A stretch of DNA of 64,000 nucleotides from Penicillium oxalicum (taxonomy: Eukaryota; Ascomycota; Eurotiomycetes; Eurotiales; Aspergillaceae): positions 4,526,001 through 4,590,000 of the forward strand of contig NC_064650.1 of assembly GCF_001723175.1 (NCBI RefSeq), in the 5' to 3' direction. The notes beneath the pieces were generated by a model. It saw nothing but the letters and a program-made list of their open reading frames with translations. It had not been told where the DNA came from and made no database searches. Position 1 is the stretch's first letter. Every line of letters begins with the position of its first letter. A program made the position numbers and the translations under genes. Shown piece after piece: positions 51,001 through 62,701 of the stretch.

Positions 51001-53913
51001 AAGCTGAGACCATAGGGTCGAAGATAATCGTGCTTATGCTCGCTCCAGGAACAGGCCGACTTTATAGTTCGAGGAGTCAATGATGTTCTAGCAAGACACG
51101 GAAAAATGGTGAGATCTGTCTACCCGGAGCTGAAACTTGGACTAGGTCAATCTCGAGAGCCAGAGCCAGTGGAAAAAAAAGCTATATTAAGGACTTGGAC
51201 CAAGCATCCCTTGAAGCACCGCACATGTAAATGAAAGAGATGAGAACTTGACATGACCCATTCTATTGAAGGGTTACTTTCAATTCAGATGACTAGATTC
51301 CTTGGCAGATTCAGAGTAGTTATTTGAGAACCACAGTATATCAATGGCCTGAACTAATATGCAGCCTAGTCATCAGGCTCTTGCGTCGACCTTGAATGAA
51401 GTCGCGAGACGCAAAGTCCATTCTCACAAGACCCGACATACAACTATCAATTGCCATGTCTTGACCTTTCAAGCTGGCTTTTACCGAGCTATTTTGACTT
51501 TCGCCTGGTGAAATATGGCTTGATCGGGACTTTGTTCATCAAAAGTGTTCTGTTTCTGGTGGGTACTTGCGTATATCAGCGAGGTATATCTATACTGTCA
51601 GGGCTTTTCCAGAAGCTGACAATTGCTACTTTTTAAAATTGATAAGCGTAGTATATACTCTGCCAAGCCAATCAAGAAATGTGGACATCAATCAATGTGG
51701 GCTTGGTTTTGAATTCTTCCAATGCCACTATCACCCTCTGTATCTACGAATAGAGCAAGGTTTTCATATTCTGCTTTAGTAAATGTTCATTTCACTAAAT
51801 TCCGTTTGGAATGACCTAGAGTTAGCCCTAATTACTCGCCACACCTCCAAAGGCTTCTTCAATAAGTATTCTGTAAGCGTGTTAGAGTCTGTGGCTGCCA
51901 TGAACGGTGAGATGAACAAGGGAGAGTAGCGTGAAAGCCCTGGAGCTGTAGTGCAATCGTGTGACTTGGATTTCGTTAAAGACAGTGAGGTCAGAGCCGC
52001 AAGAAAGCAAAGTCAAAGCGCGGCGAACAATTTCTGTATTGAAAACTTTCCAAAAGGGCTTGAGAGAGTACAGAAAAAAAAGAGGAACCCTGGAGCAGGA
52101 GAAGCCGCCTTTAGACACAAGACTGCTGCTGAACCTGTAGCAAACAGAGGAAGTGGCATATCTTCAATTCATATGGCCCATCACCGCATTCCATTTTGAG
52201 ATCGCTGCCTCATCTTTCCACGACGCCATCTATTACTCCAGATGTCGATGCTCTTCCTTGCAAGCAGCTCACTACCTAGATGCGATAGGGGGCAGTAACT
52301 GATATAGTCTCAAGATTAAATCCAGCGTGAAACTCAGCAGCGAAGCTCGAAGGTGTATGGCATTGCAAGAATAATACCCTGGTGGGACACGTTATCAACT
52401 TCACACCCAGCTCAGGAAGTGCCTGCTTCATATGTTATATGTATCGATGAAATAAAATCTTCGAAACAGAGCTTACAGACACTTTCAAAGTCATCGTTTG
52501 CTGCGGTTTTGGAATTATATGTTCAAATAAGGCACCATCAACTACTTCCCAAATGGTGACCCTCACACGTCCGTCAAGAAGTTGACAACCCTGAAAGTTA
52601 TCTATGTGGGTAAGTCCTGCAGACCAGTACATAGATCTGCTTGCAGTTTACTCTCCTCTCGCCATATTCAAGGCTATAATTTGTGAGAACATTGGTTGAA
52701 AATTTCAATGTGTCACGAACCTTAGCCATTCTATCTGTTTGGATACCCGACTATCTTTATTACTTTCTCATTTGAACCCCTGTTTTTCTCTGAGAGCCTG
52801 TATATAATCTCTATTACCTTCCTTGTTTGGAAGAAACCCATTACCTTGACAAGCAAGCTTGGAGTACAGAGGCATTTACCATCTCTCGTCTTTTCTTTAT
52901 TTTAACCTTGCTCACGCATCGAGAATCTTTTATAGAAAAGACTAAGACCTTTATAAAAGCCAGGACTACGAAATTTAAATCTTCAAACCAAACCTCATCT
53001 TCAACAAAACCAATCTACCTGTCTAAGGGCAGAGATATTTCTTTTCTATGTGAATTGATCGCCTAATCTTTTAGGAATAGACAGCTTGTCTCGCACCCCA
53101 ACAAACTTACCATCTTCATCTTCTCGTCATTCTTTTCAGCCTAACACGTAATCCATCCCCAACAAGATCAGAATATATGCGTGCGTGCTATTCTTCTTGA
53201 GCTCGAAAATGACAATTTAGACTCGGCCCAAGGACATGCAGGCTTTTGGCATTCATTAGCAGGAAGACTGTCTCGAAAGATCCAACAATCATCCGGAGAG
53301 CACATTCAAGATATATAGTAGATGTAAGGTGGAAATATCTGATGAACCGAAGATCATCAACGTCGCCCAATTCTCGTCACCAACTGTGTTGGACATCGAT
53401 GTTTGACACACGGGAGCAAACTTGATTCTCGGTTCTCTAAGCAATACATGATATGCGGGTACTAATGACATATTCATCTACTTGGAGATGATTAATCTTG
53501 AGATATTCCACGATATGATTCGCTTTTGGCAAGGTAGTGAGTGGTACTCCAGGTCTACGTGGAAGCCCGGTGCAGGGATTGAGGCACTCGTTCTGGGCTT
53601 ATATGGGAATACTAGAGATGGGATACCCTGTAAATTGGTATAAAAGATGACTGGAAAGACGTTTGGCTCGATGATGAACAAAATTGGGATTGAAATTGGA
53701 CCGCGGGGGGGAAGACTGGAAAGGAAACATGACAAGATAGACCCGACTTCTGACAAGTAATCTAGTTGCTTGGGTAAGAAAAGAGATTAATTAGTGCATC
53801 AAATGTTATCAGGTTTCCCGCTTACGCAATACCCTTTAGAGACGATCAGGACAGAAACAAAATTGACTCAAGAAGCCGGATATTTTGATGATTTTTTTCT
53901 TCTTCTATATCTT
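45001..53913. other. Gene-poor region upstream of the C2H2 gene, part 2
   Basis: No recognisable gene. Base composition becomes A/T-richer from about 48 kb, and many frames are hydrophobic simply because of T-richness (for example 49604-49834). A 169-codon frame (48235-48744) shows no motif. No terminal repeats, reverse transcriptase or transposase signatures were recognised by eye. The last few hundred bases are the 3' flank of the next gene. Confidence 0.55.
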
Positions 53914-55196
53914 CTACCAACTCGTCAATCCTCGCTCCCGATCAAACCCACCTCGCAATTGTTTCCCCGGCTTAAGGACTTTTCCTTGTAGAACCGTATA
54001 ACGAATGATATTCTCGCATTCCTCTGGTCGCACACGCGCCAGCCAAATTCCCTGTGCTGCTCCCTCCTGGTCCTGATTGCCTTCCCCCTCAGCCCGCTTG
54101 TACCACTCAAAATCACGTCGACGGTACACGATCACATTCGCCGAGTACTTGTGGCCACCGACGTGACTGATGAAGTAGATGCCCACGCCGCCAGGGCGTG
54201 TATCGTCCATGTCGCGATACAGACCTAAAGGCCGGAGGTGACGTTCAAATTCGCGTCGGAGGAGAGGTGCGGACTGTCCGCAGCGGGCATCTCGGGTGCG
54301 CTGGGAGCAGAGAAGGATGACGGCGGCGTGAGGGCATGGATGAGAGCGAAGTCTGGTTGAGAGGGAGGTGCTGGCTGGATGTGGTGGCTGTTGCTGGCTT
54401 TGGTCTGCCTCGCTGGAGTTATCTGGGGATGGTGAGAGTGGTGGTGCGCCGAGCGGTGTGGTTGTTGTCAAGGACTTGTTCACGAAGTTTTCGATCAGGT
54501 CTGGGACCATTTGTGGGGTGACTTGTTCCACGACGGTGAAACTCGGGAGGAGGAGCACATTCGTGGGCTGTTTGCCTGTTTCATGCATGTGATATTCGTC
54601 GGGAACCGGCATATTGGATGCTGACAGCTTCAGGCTCTGCGAGACCAAAGAAAAAAAAAGATAAACGTATCAGTGGCAAGTCTCTTCATTACTACTGACC
54701 GGTGAGAGTGAGAGAAAGAGAGAAAGGAGAGAAATGGCTGGATTTCAAGATGAACAAGAAAAACTGGGTGATTGCGACGAGGAAAGATTCAGGATGGCAT
54801 TACCCCATTACTTGGTTGAACTCCTCCCTTCTCGATCGCCTCCATGACACTGCCGGTCTCATCGGCAATGTCGCGCACCCAGTCTGATTTGCCAGTGGCA
54901 ACCAGCAAGTGCGTCGCCCACCCCTTGACATGTCCGTAGAGCTCATCTTCTTGATCGACGTCGAATTTGGCGGGGTATTTGACCGTACAGCTTGCGCAAT
55001 CGTGCAGACACTCCTCCCCATCGACCGCGGGATCAGGCTTGTCGAAAAGCTTGTCGGACTCGGAAATCGATCGAAACCCTTTCTGCGATAGGGCATTGTC
55101 CCCTACTGCGTCGGTCTCGGCATCGGTCATCGACGAAGCGAGGGAGACATTGGATGACCCGAAAAGTGAAGAGGCGCCTCGTCGGAAGAGCTCCAT
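53914..55196 (-). CDS. Sucrase/ferredoxin-like [2Fe-2S] protein, Apd1/Aim32 family
   Basis: Minus-strand exons 55196-54804 and 54636-53914, with a 167-nt phase-0 intron (54637-54803, GTAATG...CGCAG); 371 aa. Splicing joins VQPSNG to SLKLSASNMPVP. The N-terminal half has a Cys cluster (CLHDCASC, residues 63-70) and the block GWATHLLVATGKSDW. The C-terminal thioredoxin-like part has LLCSQRTRDARCG (C241-x8-C250) and SHVGGHKYSANV (H289-x3-H293). In characterised yeast Apd1 and Aim32, two cysteines and two histidines with this spacing hold a non-Rieske [2Fe-2S] cluster; here this is inferred from the motifs. Yeast Apd1 is cytosolic and linked to redox-drug sensitivity, Aim32 is mitochondrial; which one this matches is unclear. 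It diverges from erg27. Confidence 0.9.
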
Positions 55197-56252
55197 GATC
55201 TTGTCTAGTAAGGACCGATGGTGATCTTGGCAGAAGTGTCTGGAATTGAAAACCCTGGAGACTCAGACCAGGACCGAGAGAAGAGTGAAGAGGTTGAGGA
55301 TCACTCGGGAATTGTCTTTTTCCGCCGCGCTGGGTTTCCCAGCCCAAAGTAATCAATCTTACGTGGAGCCGACCGCGTGGGCAACTTATCTTATCAATCG
55401 TGCTGGATTTCACGCCAATCAAATTTGGGTAAAGGTCGGGCTCGGAAATGTTTCCGCGTCGGGAAGTGGACGGGCGTCAGCTTTGGCGAGGTGGAGGATT
55501 GACATCACCGGGCAAGTCAAGAGTGCAGAACAAAGGCATACTTCCTTCAACGAGGAGGCGCAATTTTAAGCTTTTGCCGTCACTACGAACGCATGAAATA
55601 GAGGCCGCCTCATCTTTAACCGACACACACTCTCTCTGTCACCAGGCCCGGGGGATCGCAGGAAAGCAGGCCCGTGCGCATGGAACATTCACATGGAATC
55701 ATGTAAACAGTAGATTCTCATGATACTATACTGGAACACACCGTCAACCCTCAAAGGTGGAAGAGGTTTGCATCACGGTCGCAATTATGTTTACTCGGGC
55801 ATGTGCAATGTCCTCTCGACTTCGATCATGTACAGGTACGAGAATGCAGCCAGAACTCCACATGCCATGAGGCTCAATGATTACTTGGGGCGCAAGTTTC
55901 CGCAGGTCACGTGCTACGTGCTAAAGGACGCGGCTGCTCCCATGCTGTCTTGTCAATTGTGCCATTCGTCTCGAGGCTCGGATGGACCAGAAGAGAAGAA
56001 GCCACACGGCTTACGATTCAGCCATCAAGATGAAAGAAGCTATCAACCGACTGCATATTTGGTGTCTCAAAACAACGATTTTCCCTCCCAGATGATGAGG
56101 ATGCCCGCGGCGAAGATCGACAGCCGTTCAGGAACTCAGGCACCATATTGTCACATGATCCCCACTTCCCCGAACCATAGAAAAAATAAGAAACACGGCC
56201 GCGGATGTGCATCAGGGGTTAAAAAATAAAGGGGAGAAAGACAAGAAAAGTC
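55197..56252. promoter_or_regulatory. Divergent promoter of the Apd1-like gene and erg27
   Basis: This 1,056-bp region separates two divergent starts. It includes two adjacent TTATC words (55386-55395, GATA sites on the minus strand) and a CCAAT box on the plus strand at 55415-55419. These suggest GATA-factor and CCAAT-binding-complex input, but such short words occur often by chance. A 169-codon frame (55720-56229) in this region is not convincing. Confidence 0.4.
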
Positions 56253-57673
56253 ATGGACGATAGCAAGCTCCCACGGGAACCGCAGGATTTCTACATCCTG
56301 GTGACCGGGGCAAATAGGTACAGACCAGCTTACAATCAATGCAGGACAAAAGAATAGCAGGAGGGGGAAAAGAACCACATCAAGCTAACTATGAACATTC
56401 TCTCCGCAGCGGTCTCGGCTTCTCGATATGCTGTCGTCTCGCCGATGAATTTCTCTCATCCCACCATTATGATGATACCTTGACAATCATCTTCACTACA
56501 CGAAGCGCTCGCAAAGCCGAGGACACGCGTCACCGCCTCGAAACCCATCTCCGATCCTCTACGGCGTCGGCTTCGTCCGACGCGGCCCGAATCAAGTTTG
56601 TCTCCGAAAGCGTGGACCTGGGCGATCTACCTTCAACACGCGCTCTTTCCCGGCGGCTCTGCCAGACATTTCCCAAACTCGATGCGGTGATTCTCAATGC
56701 TGGAATTGGCGGCTGGTCGGGGATCAGCTGGCTCAAGGCGATTTGGGGCATCTGTACCGATCTTATTCATCAGGTGACATGGCCATCTTATAAATTGGCG
56801 CCCGTGGGAGTTTTGACGCCGCGACAGACGGAAAAGGAGGAAGAGCCTGCTCTGGGCGCCGTCTTCTGTGCCAATGTCTTTGGTCATTACATGCTGGCCC
56901 ATAATGTGGCACCGCTCTTGAAGAAAGCCAAATCCCCCAACGGACCCGGCCGCGTCATTTGGGTGTCTAGTATCGAGGCAACGATCAAAGCCTTCAATAT
57001 GGACGACATTCAAGGCCTGCAAAGCAAGGTACCTTATGAGTCCTCCAAGGCGCTGACTGACATCCTGGCCCTCACCGCGGATCTTCCCAGTGCTGCCCCG
57101 TGGTCCGTGGAGAGCTTCTTCAAGACCCCCGACGAAGAAGACAAATCGGATCATCCCGCCGCGGACTCCACGCCGGCGATGTATGTCTGCCATCCTGGAA
57201 TCTGCGCAACATCTATCATTCCCCTTCCTCTTCCCCTAATCTGGGCCATGGTGGCTGCCTTCTGGCTGGCGCGTATGCTCGGATCTCCCTGGCACACATT
57301 GTCCACGTACCTGGCGGCCTGGTCACCGGTGTTCCTCGCCCTGTCTTCACAGGGCGCCCTCAAGGCGGCTGAATCTCCGTATCGGCATGCGGGCGGAGGT
57401 CGGGTCAAATGGGGCTCGTCCACCAACCGTCTCGGCATCGAGGGAGTGAGCAGTACCGAGATCGACGGCTGGGGACATGGTGGTGTTGTGGGTCGCCCCG
57501 TGGTCGAGAGTGATCGTCTTCGTCGGAGAAAGCGAGGGGCGGCCGACCTCACCCCGGAAGAAAAAGAAAGGTTTGAGGAGTTGGGTCGCTCGTGTTGGAG
57601 ACAGATGGAGGCGCTGCGGATTGAATGGGAGGCAATCCTGGATCGAGCCGAGCAAAAGAACTCTTCCGTGTAA
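56253..57673 (+). CDS. erg27: 3-keto-steroid reductase Erg27 (short-chain dehydrogenase)
   Basis: Two exons, 56253-56317 and 56410-57673, with a 92-nt phase-2 intron (56318-56409, GTACAG...CGCAG, CTAAC branch site); 442 aa. The splice completes the Rossmann cofactor motif TGANSGLG (residues 18-25). Further SDR features are LDAVILNAG, VIWVSS around S208-S209, and the catalytic pair in YESSK (Y231, K235). A hydrophobic stretch at about residues 296-335 (PLPLIWAMVAAFWLAR) fits membrane association. Erg27 reduces the C-3 keto group of C-4-demethylated sterol intermediates with NADPH, inside the ER C-4 demethylation complex (Erg25/26/27/28) of ergosterol synthesis. Assignment rests on the SDR motifs and the fungal Erg27-like arrangement; another membrane SDR is the main alternative. 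Confidence 0.88.
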
Positions 57674-58472
57674 TTTTGACGAGCGCCTCATGATTCGTGC
57701 GGCCGGCTCCTACTGAGTTAAGCTTTAATTTAATACTACCCTCCGCGACGGACTCGAGGAGACTCGTGATCCCAAGTCATGCGCTCACCATCCCATGTCA
57801 CCGTCTCAATGAAAATCCTCGTTTCAATCTTGCGTCTTTGTACGAAAAGCTTTCAGGAGCATAATCTTCATTCAAGTCGAATATCCTGCCTTGCAAGCAC
57901 CGCTGCGTGAATCCCTCTCTGACCCCGCATCGAATTATTTACACCAACGGGGCACTGTCCAGTGTCCACACCCATGACCATTAAAAGGAAGATAAGGAAT
58001 TTTTTGAGTCCAACGATTTCCAGAAGATGAATCCAGGACCCCCCGAAAAAGAAAAGGAACCATCAAAAAAACGCAAGGCGAAGAAGGGGTGTTGAAGAAG
58101 AGGAAACAGCAGATAAAAGAGATACCTGTCATGGGAGAACTTGAGAAAAGGTGTGCTTTGACACAAAAGGTGGAGGGCGAGAGAAAACAGACATGGCCAC
58201 GAACAAACATATTGGATGATCCGCGCCACTCTTAATGTCAGGTCCGATGATGAGCTCAATTGCAGCCAAATGGGACATGAAAGAGAATATGGTTGGCAGC
58301 TTCCGCAACAGCGAGCGCAAATCACGCAGAAAACGACTCCAGATTCCATGCATCAAGACAAAGACGAAAGATAGTTGAACTCAAGAGGAAAGAGAGAGAA
58401 GAATGGAAGAGAAAGGGAAGGGTAGAAGGGGAGGGAGGGCGTGTCGACGTGAAGCTAGGTAAGGGAGGTAGA
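57674..58472. other. Convergent 3' intergenic region of erg27 and mpg1
   Basis: The two flanking genes end towards each other, so this 799-bp stretch is mainly 3' UTR. The right part (about 58370-58450) is G/A-rich on the plus strand. No gene seen. Confidence 0.65.
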
Positions 58473-59861
58473 TTACATGATAATCGCAGGAACTAAAAGA
58501 TTTCCATCTCGTTAGCTTTCCCGGAATTCTCTAGTTTGTTGCGGGCGGGGGGCCGGGGCCTACTTACCATCGATGTTTTGCTTGATGCTCTTGTGCGGCA
58601 AGATTGAGCCACCGTTGACATAGACTTCATCGGCGATGGTCACATCGTCACCCAGGACGGTGACGTTTTCTAGACGAGCCCAGCGGCCAACGGAGCTGTT
58701 CCAGCCAACAATGGTGGATTTGATCCACGCGTGATCCTTGATCTTGCTGTTCTCCATCACGACACAGCGCTGGAGACGGACTCCGTCGCCAATGACCACG
58801 TTGGGACCAATGACCACATTGGGACCGATTCGGCAGTTGTTTCCGATCTTCGCTGATGGATCAACCATCACGTTACCGCCGTAGACGAACGGTTCCGAGT
58901 TGGGGGCCAGCTTCTTGGGGTCGCGCTTGGCGAGGGAAGACAGGTACAGGCAGGTACCGGTGAGGAAGTCTTTGGGTTGACCAACATCCATCCAGAAACC
59001 CTCGAGGTCAAAGGAATGGAGCTGACCGTCCTTGCAGATGGCGGGGAAGGTTTCTTGCTCAATGGAGGTGGGGCGCAGCTCAATGCGCTTCAGGACGCTG
59101 GGGTTCATAATGTAGATACCGGCGTTGATGCGGTTGCCAACGAACTCGACGGGCTTCTCGACGAAGCGGTCGATGCGCGAAGGGTGGTTGGGCTTGTGCA
59201 CGACGACACCGTACTTGGAGGGCTCATCGACCTTGGTGACGACAATGGTACCCTCCTCGCCGTGAGAGCGGTGGAAGTCGGCAAGGGCCTTGAAGGGGTA
59301 GTCGCAAATCACATCGGAGTTCAGCACAAAGAACGGTGTATCATCCTTGCCCAGGATCTTCTCGGCGAGCTTCAAGGGACCGGCCGTGCCCAAGGGTTCC
59401 GACTCGACAGAGAACTCGATGTTGACGCCATATTGCTCTTCGTACTTCTTCAATGCGGAGACCATCACATCAGGGCGATAGTTGACAGCCAGGACAATGT
59501 CCGTCACACCAGCAGCAGCCAAACTCTCTACTTGGTGCAGAATCATAGGCCGGTTGCCAAATTCGACCAAGGGTTTGGGCAGAGTGAGAGTCTAATGAGT
59601 GAGGGAGAAGCAGTCCTTGTTAGCCGTCGTGATCCAGCGAAGAGATTCTGGAGGCATCTGTTCGAGCAGGGGGCTGCACGGAAGAGCTCCACGAAATTGT
59701 CCTCGTGCCAATTCATCTTACCAGAGGGCGCAGACGGGTGCCGAAGCCACCGACGAGAATGAGAGCTTGGGCCGACAGTCAGCATGCATCAGGATGGCGA
59801 TAGGGTGCGCAACAAAGCGCTGCACGGGGACGGGTTCTCCTTTTTGTCGCGTACCTTTCAT
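58473..59861 (-). CDS. mpg1: GDP-mannose pyrophosphorylase (mannose-1-phosphate guanylyltransferase)
   Basis: Minus-strand exons 59861-59855 (7 nt), 59765-59722 (44 nt), 59591-58568 and 58492-58473 (20 nt); introns of 89, 130 and 75 nt. The protein is 364 aa, as expected for fungal Mpg1/Psa1. It begins [19 protein letters not shown], with the nucleotidyltransferase signature GGFGTRLRP (8-16) and the lysine of LPKPL (K23), then [10 protein letters not shown] (metal/nucleotide site), [19 protein letters not shown] and [12 protein letters not shown]. From about residue 250 come hexapeptide repeats of a left-handed beta-helix ([20 protein letters not shown]). The last exon adds VPAIIM, the usual family end. 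The cytosolic enzyme makes GDP-mannose from mannose-1-phosphate and GTP for N- and O-glycans, GPI anchors and wall mannan. The very short end exons are easily missed by gene finders. Confidence 0.97.
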
Positions 59862-61600
59862 GATGGGGAGTGGGAGGTGGGGGGTGGGGAGAGAGTATTA
59901 AACAGGAGATGACAAGAGCGTAGGAGGGACGATGGCAATGGATGATGTTCAACCCCAAAAGAGAGGAGCTGGTGAAGTCCCGAGAGGAAAAGAAAGCTAG
60001 AGAGGATGAGAAGTGATTCAATCACCTCGAGAGAGCAGAGATCGAGAATGGGACTCTGGAGGATCCGTCGTATTTGATTAAAGGAACAGCTGGCTGAATT
60101 GGGAGGGGGCGGTCCCTGGATTTTTATTGGGGACGGGCAGAAAAGGGTGGGGCACGTGAGTGGTCCGGGTGATTCGCGGCCAGGCCCACGACGGGGGCAC
60201 GTTTGCGGCAAAGCATCCGGAAAGACCAGAAAGGGCTCAAGAAAAAAAAAGGGGGGGGGGAGGAGATGATGGACTTGGACTGGCTTGTCAGGTTTGAAGA
60301 CGACTAGCCTACTGGAGTAAGCCCACTGGTACAATTGACTGCTAAGAATCTTGAAAATTCGCACAGTCTATGTCCATGATTTCTGAACTGACAATGCTAC
60401 TTTGATGGTATGACTATGCGTATGCGCTACTTTGAAGCCTAATATTGAAAAGGTTCCACCATATGAAACTTGGTCAAAATTCCTGAATCAGTCTGGAGGA
60501 GAGAGAGAGGAGGGTTGTCACATTGGATTTCGTAGATCAACAATGCCTGAACCAGCTCACGAGGTAGCGGTTGTTCGCGGCTCTATTATTATCTGTCCAG
60601 GATTCGAATTCCGTTTAGAGAGACTGACGGGCATTCTCCACGCTCTCGGAAAGTCGCCTGTACAGTATGGCCCGACAGGCCAGCTTGTGATCTCCTAGCG
60701 TTTTCGGAACAAGATTCCATGGCATAGGAGAAAGCGTGACCATCCTTGATCAGTGAGACGAATGAGATACTTTTTTGTCCCAGCGCACTCCGGCGAAAAT
60801 GTCAACAGGGACATCAAATGTCAGATGCAGCGCAATTGGCCTCTGGCATTGGGCAAGCCGCAATATCCAGCCAGGCTCCTCGAGCCAATGACCGGTCCAA
60901 GTGCCTCCAGTGCTGCTGCTCATCGACTGGACCGGGACCACCGAACGCAGTTCCGCGCGAGCCAAAAGGACCCCCGTGCTGGATGCGCTGCCTGAGAAGC
61001 TTCGGTCGGGGTTGATGGGTCAGGCGATGTCGCCCCTCCCGTCTGACCCCTGAAGGTGGCGGACCCCCGCTGAGAGCAGAACTGGGAGCAGATACGTTGG
61101 ACATTGTTGGGTCAGTGGACCGACGACCACTACCGGCACTCGCAATCCCAGGACAGGAGTGATCGCGTTGACGGGATTGCCATTCTCCAGCACATGGAAG
61201 GCAGGCACACCATCTTTATTGACCATGGAGTGCGCAGGAGACTAAAGTATGGGGGAAAGGATATACCAAACACATTTTTCCTGTGGATGGCGAGATGGAC
61301 CAACCTCTGACGAGGGTGGTATGACAACACACCTCTCAATCCGTTCTATCCTCTGTTCCGACTTGATTCCGATTCAGGGAATAAATAAAATACCAAAAAG
61401 AGTCAAATTTTATCATCGTATTGCCCGACGATCTACACGGCCAACTGGTAGATAAAGGATCTCTAATGTGGCTCTGCACTGTTCCGATTCTCGGCTCAAA
61501 GGTTGAATATGGTCTTCATAACAGACGAGGAGCATCGTCTACTTGAACGACATCCGCAGCTTCATTAAGCTGACGTTGACTCGTTTCCTCCCCATCGTGG
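59862..61600. other. Intergenic region, mpg1 promoter and 3' flank of the next gene
   Basis: Immediately upstream of mpg1 (minus strand) the leader is C/T-rich when read on the minus strand. A short run of nine or ten G lies near 60250-60260. A 96-codon frame near 60814-61104 shows no known motif. No gene called. Confidence 0.6.
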
Positions 61601-62701
61601 TTACTGCGTGTCTGGGGGCAGCCGCGAAGGGCCACGTTGGATCTGAGACATTCCGGAGGGCTCACCGCCTACGGAATCCGGCTCACCCACAAACTGGCGG
61701 ACCCAGCGACGCACTCGGATCGCTTTGCGGAGGAGGCGATCGGCGTGGCCATGATGAGAAGCGTCCCGTTGCGATAGGAATTGATCCTCGGTCACGATGC
61801 CTGCCATATCCGTCGCATCAACAGGTCGTCGAGCCAGCAGCTCCACTCGGGTCATTCCACCTCGTAGACTGTGACCGTAAACCTGCTGTCGGAAAGACCC
61901 CAACCCAACGTTGCGCAGCAGAATGATGTCTCGCGGGCGAAGCTCAGCCAGTGATTGTTGAAGCTGATTTCCTGGCAGACTCCTGCAAGCCGCCGGAGTC
62001 GGGACAGTAAGCCAAAAGTTGACGCCAAATCCTGCCCGAGTCTCGTCCCCCACAATCACCTCGACAATGTCCATCTCGCTCTTATAGCGTTGTGTGACCA
62101 CGCGACGAGGGGGGTGGATTGCAATCACTCCGACCACAAGGTTCACGGTCATGGTTTGGGGTATGATCGATTGCAGATAATATGCCGTAGGAACATTGTT
62201 TAAGTCCCGGATCGCGCCCACAATTGGCAGTGAAGAGGGATAGTCTTTTGCCTTGTTGGAGTCTGGAACCCCTGAAGCTGGATCATTCTCGTCAGGCTCT
62301 CGCAAATGCTCGCTTTCCTGGGTCGACACTTCGTCTTCACCTTGCTGAGAGACTGAGAGCCCTGATGTCTCATGTGCAACGAACGAGTGGTCGTAGAATT
62401 CAGAAAGGATCGAGTCGTCCTTTGGTGAGCCCTTCTCCACCTGAACGAGCTGACATGTGTTTAAAAATCTAGGATCCACGGGCTCAAGACAGTTGTCAAG
62501 GTTGCCAATGGGTATATCCTGCGCACGAGGCTCTTGAAGAAGCCTCCATCTTGCTCGCTGCCCGCACTCTTCAAGGTCTGCTTTGCCATTGTGTCTGGCT
62601 TCTCCAGCGCCGAACGGAGGAATGGGATCGTTGAGCAGTGTGTCGTGATCCCAATCCAGATCACTAGATACTGGTGCACCCACCAGATAAATAGTCTTCA
62701 T
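61601..62701 (-). CDS. Uncharacterised fungal protein, possible OB-fold
   Basis: An intronless minus-strand frame starts at MKTIYLVGAPVSSDLDWD and gives 366 aa; a longer start at 62737 is possible, but I favour 62701 because MKTIYLVGAP looks like a natural N-terminus. The N-terminal third has DPIPPFG, QDIPIGNLDNCLEPVDPRFL and DDSILSEFYDHSFVAHE. A low-complexity acidic linker follows. The C-terminal half (about 170-345) looks folded: YYLQSIIPQTMTVNLVVGVI, MDIVEVIVGDETRAGFGVNF, LRPRDIILLRNVGLGSFRQQ, then VRRWVRQFVG. Alternating beta-strands with a VVGVI...DIVEVIVGDET pattern suggest an OB-fold nucleic-acid-binding domain, but this is an impression, not a proven match. Function unknown. Confidence 0.75.
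   Translation of the reverse strand: MKTIYLVGAPVSSDLDWDHDTLLNDPIPPFGAGEARHNGKADLEECGQRARWRLLQEPRAQDIPIGNLDNCLEPVDPRFLNTCQLVQVEKGSPKDDSILSEFYDHSFVAHETSGLSVSQQGEDEVSTQESEHLREPDENDPASGVPDSNKAKDYPSSLPIVGAIRDLNNVPTAYYLQSIIPQTMTVNLVVGVIAIHPPRRVVTQRYKSEMDIVEVIVGDETRAGFGVNFWLTVPTPAACRSLPGNQLQQSLAELRPRDIILLRNVGLGSFRQQVYGHSLRGGMTRVELLARRPVDATDMAGIVTEDQFLSQRDASHHGHADRLLRKAIRVRRWVRQFVGEPDSVGGEPSGMSQIQRGPSRLPPDTQ

Noticed and set aside
55720..56229. 169-codon frame ending just before erg27
   Set aside because: It lies in the divergent promoter and has no recognisable motif.
60590..60625. GGATTCGAATTCC resembling a tRNA T-arm
   Set aside because: The T-stem pairs only partly and no acceptor stem or anticodon arm can be built around it.
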